DNA of 64,000 nucleotides. Origin: JASLBX01 sp035762665. GTDB taxonomy: Bacteria; Actinomycetota; Actinomycetes; Jiangellales; Jiangellaceae. Below, piece by piece: positions 59,641-64,000 of the stretch. The notes below the pieces were generated by a model. It saw only the letters and a program-made list of their open reading frames with translations. It ran no database searches and was not told the origin of the DNA. A program made the translations under genes and the position numbers. The stretch covers positions 82,137 to 146,136 of the forward strand of contig DASTNZ010000144.1 in the NCBI GenBank assembly GCA_035762665.1, written 5' to 3'. Numbering within the stretch: the stretch's first letter is position 1; each line of letters opens with the position of its first letter.

Positions 59641-60651
59641 TCAGCCCAGGATGGCCGTGGCGATGAGGAAGTAGATCAGGAGCGAGAGCACGTCTTGTAT
59701 CACGGTGGCGAGGGGGCCGCTACCGAACGCGGGGTCGCGTCCCAGCCGGGACATCAACCAGGGCAGCGACATGGCCACCACCGTGGCCACGCTGCATGCC
59801 CCGATCAGGGACAGGCCGAGCACGAACCCGATCTGGAGAGAGCCGAGCACCAGCCATGCGGCCGGGATGGTGAGCACGGCCAGGAAGAGGCCGACAAGGA
59901 GGCCGGTGAACGATTCCATGCCGAACACCCGGCGCACGGGTACGCCGACCGACAGGCCGCGGATCACCAGGGCCTCCGTCTGGGTCCCGACCGCGTCGGC
60001 CATGTAGACGATCCCCGGGATGAAAAACGCCAGCCGCACGTCAGAAGCGAGGGTTTCGGCGAAGCCGTCGACGAGGCTGGCGGCGCCGGCCGAGCCGATC
60101 AGGCCGAGCACCAGCCAAGGTAGCCGGTGCCACAGGCGGGTCGCGATGGGTTCGTACATTGCGTGGCGTGCCGAAGCCGACGAGGTCAGGTAACCACCGA
60201 GCCGGGCGAGGTCCTCGTCGTGCTCGGCGCGCAGCACCGCCAGGAAGCGGGCCGGTGGTACCAACCCGCGGAAGGACCCGTCGGTGTCGACGACCGCGAG
60301 GCTGGACTCTCCGTGCGCGGTCGCTTTCCAAGCCGCCTTCTCCCGGGCGAGCCCGGGCGCAGCGACGGGCGGGTCGGGGTCCATGAGGTCGCCGGCCAGC
60401 ATCTCCGCGTCGGCAGCGATGATCGACTCCAACGGGATCAACCCGAGCAGTCGGTGGGGGAACCCGTCACCGTCCACGCACACGGCCACGTCGGCGGCCG
60501 ACTCAAAGCGCCGACCCGCAAGCATGGCTCGCACCTGGGACGCCGTGGCATCCGGTCCGCACATTGGCACATTGGTCACGAGGTACTCGTCCACCGAGCC
60601 AGGCAGCAGGGGGGGCGACGGCTCGGGCAGCGGCGCAATCGAGACGTTCAC
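59641..60651 (-). CDS. MgtE-family magnesium transporter (short form)
   Basis: The protein has 336 residues. The C-terminal MgtE membrane domain shows YMADAVGTQTEALVIRGLS (pore region GNxGxQ-like) and DPAFGSGPLATVIQDVLSLLIYF. The N-terminal part looks like a CBS-pair (AGDLMDPDP), but the MgtE N superhelix is missing and the selectivity residues are altered, so the substrate could differ from Mg2+. It stands alone. Confidence 0.8.
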   Translation of the reverse strand: MNVSIAPLPEPSPPLLPGSVDEYLVTNVPMCGPDATASQVRAMLAGRRFESAADVAVCVDGDGFPHRLLGLIPLESIIAADAEMLAGDLMDPDPPVAAPGLAREKAAWKATAHGESSLAVVDTDGSFRGLVPPARFLAVLRAEHDEDLARLGGYLTSSASARHAMYEPIATRLWHRLPWLVLGLIGSAGAASLVDGFAETLASDVRLAFFIPGIVYMADAVGTQTEALVIRGLSVGVPVRRVFGMESFTGLLVGLFLAVLTIPAAWLVLGSLQIGFVLGLSLIGACSVATVVAMSLPWLMSRLGRDPAFGSGPLATVIQDVLSLLIYFLIATAILG

Positions 60652-60691
60652 GCCACCATCGTCCCTGCCGCGGAGGCGTTCGTAAGTCTCG

Positions 60692-61045
60692 TCAGGCGCG
60701 AGAGGTGCCTCGCCTGCTCCGGCGGGCGTTCATGCGAAGCTGGGTGACCCGGGCCACCCCGGCGATGCCTACCACAATGCCACCACCTACGGCAGCCATG
60801 AGCAGAGCCATCCCGAGTGGGATGGTGCCAGTCACACCGAGGAAGTGGACTTCGACCTTCGTCGAATTCTGCAACATGAAGACAATGAGCAGGATCAGCA
60901 GTAGAAGCGCGGTTCCGGTGGCCACCCAGACCGCACTCGCCCGAGTGAAACGGGCACCGGGCGCAGGCGGTGAACCGTCCCCCAACGACGGCGTCTCGGT
61001 TGGTCCCTCGTCGGACGGTGTCGAAGGAGGAGGGCCTGACGGCAT
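60692..61045 (-). CDS. LapA-domain membrane protein
   Basis: The protein has 117 residues: a Pro-rich cytosolic start, then two helices (about 38-60 and 74-99) separated by QNSTKVEVHFLGVTGTIPLG, the LapA_dom signature, and a basic end. Function is unknown; in enterobacteria LapA partners LapB in LPS control, which does not apply in Gram-positives. ATG 61045 with GAAAGG upstream is chosen. Confidence 0.8.
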   Translation of the reverse strand: MPSGPPPSTPSDEGPTETPSLGDGSPPAPGARFTRASAVWVATGTALLLLILLIVFMLQNSTKVEVHFLGVTGTIPLGMALLMAAVGGGIVVGIAGVARVTQLRMNARRSRRGTSRA

Positions 61046-61234
61046 GATCAACCTTTCTCGCATCTCGGAGACCGCATCACAACGTTCTTATCGTGGCCTT
61101 CCACAGCAGTCGCGACAAGACCCTCGACATATCTGTCTCTCAGGCGCGGTGAGCATCGACCCGGCGATCAACGACGACACCGATGAGTCGGGCCCTTACG
61201 ACCCCGATCTCGCCACCCCCGCCCACCTAGACGA

Positions 61235-61260
61235 TTGCCGGATTTCGCCAGATCCGGCAA
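61235..61260 (-). terminator. Perfect 9-bp-stem hairpin downstream of the 61309 gene
   Basis: TTGCCGGAT, 8-nt loop, ATCCGGCAA. It lies 49 nt after the stop of the minus-strand gene at 61309-61701. No gene is seen in 61064-61308. Confidence 0.5.
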
Positions 61261-61308
61261 ACCCGTACACGAAATCGCGGCGGACAGACGCAGGCTTCGC
61301 TCCGCTGG

Positions 61309-61701
61309 TCACATCCTGTGCATACGCCCGCCCTCCGGGACTTCACGTGTGGTGTACGCGGCTGCTGACAAGCTCTTGGATGTCGTGGCTATTTGTTGGG
61401 TCGGGACGACGAAGCAGGGTTTCGAGCGTGCGTCCGTCCGGGATGGTGTCGTAGACGGAGACTCGGGCGGCTGACGGTTGTTGAGGGCGTCCTTGACGCT
61501 GTCGTAGAAGGCGCGTTGAACCGCTCGCAACGTCTCGCGGGAGACATCCCCATACTCGGCGTTGATCCCGAACAAGACGAGCAGACATCGGATGTCGCTG
61601 AACACCGCCGGTTGGTCCTCGGGCGGGTCGACTGCTCGGAAGGCAACCCCCAACCTCAGCGAGGTGGTCCCGACCGACCGGTGATGGTCGGTCTTATTCA
61701 C
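61309..61701 (-). CDS. Hypothetical protein
   Basis: A possible 130-residue product from GTG 61701. The first half has GC-rich third positions and an ordered look (GVAFRAVDPPEDQ, then IRCLLVLFGINAEYGDVSRETLRAVQRAFYDSVKDALNN); the last third is low-complexity Ser/Thr/Arg. No family is recognised. A hairpin follows it, which supports a real transcript. Confidence 0.45.
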   Translation of the reverse strand: MNKTDHHRSVGTTSLRLGVAFRAVDPPEDQPAVFSDIRCLLVLFGINAEYGDVSRETLRAVQRAFYDSVKDALNNRQPPESPSTTPSRTDARSKPCFVVPTQQIATTSKSLSAAAYTTREVPEGGRMHRM

Positions 61702-61743
61702 TAAGGTCCCCCTGCGCAGTGACGTTCGGCTCTTGAGCCCGGT

Positions 61744-62949
61744 GTGAGGTGGCCGGACTGTGAATTCGTGGCGGCGAAGGATCTGAGTCGTTCTGATGCG
61801 GCCCGCTCGGTCGAACAGTGGGCGTCGAGCCGACGCCTATACCTGGACAACCTCAAAGTCGTCCTGATCGCGGCGATCATCGCTATCCACGGGATCCTCG
61901 GGTACGACGGTGTTCTCGAGGTCTGGTCGTACGCCGACGTCCGAGAGGTCACGCTGACACCGGTGACAAGTGCGCTCGTCATCGTCGTGGTCGCACCCTT
62001 CGGTCTGTTCATGATCTCGCTGCTGTTCCTGATCGCGGGGCTACTCACGCCCGGGTCACTGGAGCGGAAGGGTCCCAGACAGTTCGCGAAGGACCGGCTG
62101 CTGCGTCTGGGGGTGCCGTTCATCGTCTACGTCCTCCTCGTGCAGCCGACCCTGATCTATGCGATGGCGCACCCGCTCGGCGCCGCGCCCGGCTCCTACT
62201 GGGAGGAATACCTGGATGCGGAGCAGCGGTTGGACACCGGGCCCCTGTGGTTCGTGGGCGTGCTGCTGATCTTCTCCCTCGCCTATGCAGTCGTGGTCGC
62301 CGTGCGGCCTCCGCCTGCTCGGATCGCTCCGCTGGAGCTGACCCCCCGGCACCTCGTGCTCGTCGCCGCCGCGGTGGCACCACTGTCGTTCCTGGTCCGG
62401 CTGGTGTACCCGTACGGCAGCGAGAGCGGCTTCACCGACCTGAACCTCTGGGAGTGGCCAGCGTGCATCGCGCTGTTCTCGCTCGGCATCATCATGGCAA
62501 GGCAGGGCTGGCTCGCCGTGGTCCCTCCGGATCTCGTCAGGTGGAGTCGCAACACGGTCCTGCTGACGCTCCCGGTCATGGCCGGAGTGCTCGTCCTCGC
62601 CGGGGCGCTCGACAGAGGCGAGGACGCGATGGGCGGCTGGAACGCGCTGGCGTTGTTGTTCACCCTCGCCGAGACCGCTTTGGCGGTGTTCGGGCCGGTG
62701 TGGATGCTCGGGGTCGCCCAACGACTCCTCGACCGGCCGATCCCGTGGGGACCGCAGCTGAGCCGGAGCGCCTACGGCGCCTTCATGGTGCAGGCCCTGT
62801 TCCTCATCGCTATCGCCGTCCTCCTGCGACCGGTGCCGTTGCCAGCCGAGGTCAAGGCGCTCCTCGTGGCCGCAGGCGGAGTCGTGACGTCGTACTGGTT
62901 CGCTTGGTTGCTCATCAGCCGCGTTCCAGGAGTCGGGCGCGTCCTGTAG
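61744..62949 (+). CDS. Acyltransferase-3 family membrane protein
   Basis: The protein has 401 residues and about ten helices. RRLYLDNLKVVLIAAIIAIHGILGY carries the conserved Arg and His of acyltransferase-3 enzymes, and RLLRLGVPFIVYVLLVQP with DTGPLWFVGVLLIFSLAY follows. These proteins O-acylate polysaccharides or envelope glycans. GTG 61744 is used; GTG 61768 is an in-frame alternative. Confidence 0.82.
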   Translation: MRWPDCEFVAAKDLSRSDAARSVEQWASSRRLYLDNLKVVLIAAIIAIHGILGYDGVLEVWSYADVREVTLTPVTSALVIVVVAPFGLFMISLLFLIAGLLTPGSLERKGPRQFAKDRLLRLGVPFIVYVLLVQPTLIYAMAHPLGAAPGSYWEEYLDAEQRLDTGPLWFVGVLLIFSLAYAVVVAVRPPPARIAPLELTPRHLVLVAAAVAPLSFLVRLVYPYGSESGFTDLNLWEWPACIALFSLGIIMARQGWLAVVPPDLVRWSRNTVLLTLPVMAGVLVLAGALDRGEDAMGGWNALALLFTLAETALAVFGPVWMLGVAQRLLDRPIPWGPQLSRSAYGAFMVQALFLIAIAVLLRPVPLPAEVKALLVAAGGVVTSYWFAWLLISRVPGVGRVL

Positions 62950-63066
62950 CGGGTGACTCGGAGGCTCCCGACGGTGGTTCGTGGCCGCGACGCGGCCGTC
63001 TCGAAACCACCATCGCGGTCTCCCTCGAGGTGTCCGAATACCCGCGAGCCGCTGCACAAAGCCGCA

Positions 63067-63383
63067 CTAGATCATCTCGCCCTCGTATGGGCTGACGTCC
63101 ACAGGAGTACCGGCGGGGCCGGTGACGGCGATTGTGAGTTCGTTGAACCGTATGGTGTCGCTGCCCTCGTAATACATGACCCGGCCGGTGGCCTCGTCGA
63201 GCTGCACGGTCGTCGTGCCGGGAATCGACACGCGGTCGAAGTCGTCGATGCGGGCCTGAGAATCCCGGTAGCTAATGACTCCGAACGCAACGCCAGCGAC
63301 GAGGCCGACGATGGCGATGACGGCGGCCAGCCAATAGCGCGACGTCGACGGGCCCGCGGTGGCGGTGAGGTGGGTGGGAGTGC
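63067..63383 (-). pseudogene. Single-helix membrane protein whose start codon appears deleted
   Basis: On the minus strand a protein-like frame reads STPTHLTATAGPSTSRYWLAAVIAIVGLVAGVAFGVISY (helix), then a soluble part with FDRVSIPGTTTVQLDEATGRVMYYEGSDTIRFNELTIAV, ending at TAG 63067-63069. It has no ATG, GTG or TTG start: upstream is ccccATAGCACT. Adding one G (ATGAGCACT) would restore ATG and an ATGA overlap with the hydrolase stop. A one-base deletion at 63384/63385 is inferred. It may also be cut short at its C-terminus. Either a pseudogene or a sequencing error. Confidence 0.5.
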
Positions 63384-64000
63384 TATGGGGTAGCTCCCGA
63401 TGGCTGGGTTTCCGGCAGGACGATCTCGGTCATGACCTCGTGGAACCGGTCGGGCTGTTCGAACAGGGGCCGGTGCCCGGAGGTGTCGAACGTGATCATC
63501 TCCTTGCTGGGCGCGTCCAGCATGGCGAACCACTCGTCGGCCAGTATGGCCCGGCCAGGTGCCTCGTGGCGGCCTTGCACCAGGTAGACGGGGACGTCGA
63601 GGCGGTTGGCGTCGACCCGGAAGTCCACGTTCTGGATCTGCGGGTACAGAGTCGTGAACACGTCCAACACCGCGCCGAGGTTGTGGACCTGCTCGGTCAG
63701 CGAGTACTCCTCGACGAAAATGTTCTCCGAGAACTGACCCTCACCCTCGGAGTTCTGGCTGTGGTCGTACGGGTACATGTCCATCTCGTGCGACAACGCC
63801 GGCTCGTAGTAGAGGATGTTGTCGTAGGGCGGCGGGCCGCTCTCGGTCAGCCTGTCGAACAGCCCACGGTCACCGGTCTGCTCCGCCCAGGCGAGAGTGT
63901 CCTCGTAGAAGATCTGGTCGGTTGCCCGCGGGCTGACCATCTGCCCGGTCCCGACGTACGCATGGAACAGCTGAGGCTGCTGCTGCACGGCAACGACCCC
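63383..64000 (-). CDS. Alpha/beta hydrolase, 5' end outside the window
   Basis: About 206 C-terminal residues are present and read through base 64000. PELFHAYVGTGQMV-like QLFHAYVGTGQMV and YEDTLAWAEQTGD, then VPVYLVQGRHEAPGRAILADEWFAMLDAPSKEMITFDTSGHRPLFEQPDRF, fit the cap and the Asp/His part of an alpha/beta hydrolase (the His in SGHRP). The nucleophile elbow lies outside. The reading ends at TAG 63383-63385, overlapping the damaged gene. Confidence 0.8.
   Translation of the reverse strand, partial: GVVAVQQQPQLFHAYVGTGQMVSPRATDQIFYEDTLAWAEQTGDRGLFDRLTESGPPPYDNILYYEPALSHEMDMYPYDHSQNSEGEGQFSENIFVEEYSLTEQVHNLGAVLDVFTTLYPQIQNVDFRVDANRLDVPVYLVQGRHEAPGRAILADEWFAMLDAPSKEMITFDTSGHRPLFEQPDRFHEVMTEIVLPETQPSGATP

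Noticed and set aside
61393..61704. Plus-strand frame antisense to the hypothetical gene at 61309-61701
   Set aside because: The minus-strand frame has better codon bias and is followed by a hairpin in its own direction.
1..64000. CRISPR array, tRNA, rRNA or insertion sequence
   Set aside because: No regularly spaced repeats, cloverleaf-like segments, transposase-like proteins or terminal inverted repeats with target duplications were found by reading both strands.

Overview
The window is high-GC DNA with GC-ending codons and many GTG starts. It has dense ATGA/GTGA overlaps between genes, many starts with a -10-like TANNNT 6-8 nt upstream and no Shine-Dalgarno, a WhiB regulator and a bifunctional PBP with a PASTA domain. 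All of this points to an actinobacterial chromosome. Gene order follows the Mycobacterium tuberculosis Rv3654c-Rv3682 block: Tad pilus genes and ssd, then acs, MarP protease, NUDIX, nth, crp, MBL protein, RidA, the BagA/BagB ATPase pair, whiB4 and ponA2. The organism is not a mycobacterium, because large blocks are inserted between these landmarks. I cannot name the genus from sequence alone; a Jiangella/Nocardioides-like actinomycete is a guess.

Layout. 1-6.5 kb: end of an unknown gene, a RhtA-type exporter, then a minus-strand Tad/Flp pilus locus (ssd, tadA, tadB, tadC, flp, tadE and a minor-pilin/M23-peptidase fusion). 6.8-10.8 kb: a HAD-IB phosphatase and three tandem paralogous single-pass membrane proteins of unknown function. 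10.8-14.2 kb: degenerate Fic protein, acs and a frameshifted membrane protein. 14.4-23 kb: a nine-gene Mrp/Mbh-type cation/proton antiporter operon followed by nhaA, an ion-homeostasis block. 23-35 kb: holin-like protein, epoxide-hydrolase-like enzyme, marP-nudL-nth, crp, a P-loop kinase and zinc-ribbon pair, MBL hydrolase, Ser/Thr kinase-NUDIX, ridA, DUF4177, a terpenoid-cyclase-fold protein, AraC and Lrp regulators.

35-39 kb: a branched-chain 2-oxoacid dehydrogenase operon (E1a-E1b-E2), divergent from its Lrp regulator, with a perfect 16-bp palindrome between them. 39-45 kb: methyltransferase, bagA-bagB, whiB4 and ponA2. 45-52.6 kb: LMF-family membrane protein, small proteins, CapA-like phosphoesterase, a small secreted protein with a predicted mature N-terminus HVH, a Glu/Leu dehydrogenase and a second-type FtsH. 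53-56.5 kb: a second 2-oxoacid dehydrogenase operon (E1a, E1b and a free-standing lipoyl domain, with no E2 core). 56.6-64 kb: MMPL transporter with its ArsR-type regulator, MgtE-like transporter, LapA-domain protein, acyltransferase-3, a membrane protein whose start codon looks deleted, and a 5'-truncated alpha/beta hydrolase.

No tRNA, rRNA, CRISPR array, insertion sequence or prophage was recognised. The most notable non-annotated signals are: (1) the tandem paralog triplet with two Cys-pair repeats per protein; (2) a pair of TCCACA-core boxes exactly 30 bp apart in front of both Tad transcription units; (3) a family of three 38-nt hairpins with identical geometry and compensatory changes at the 3' ends of acs, crp and lrp; and (4) the pilin-like/M23 peptidase fusion.
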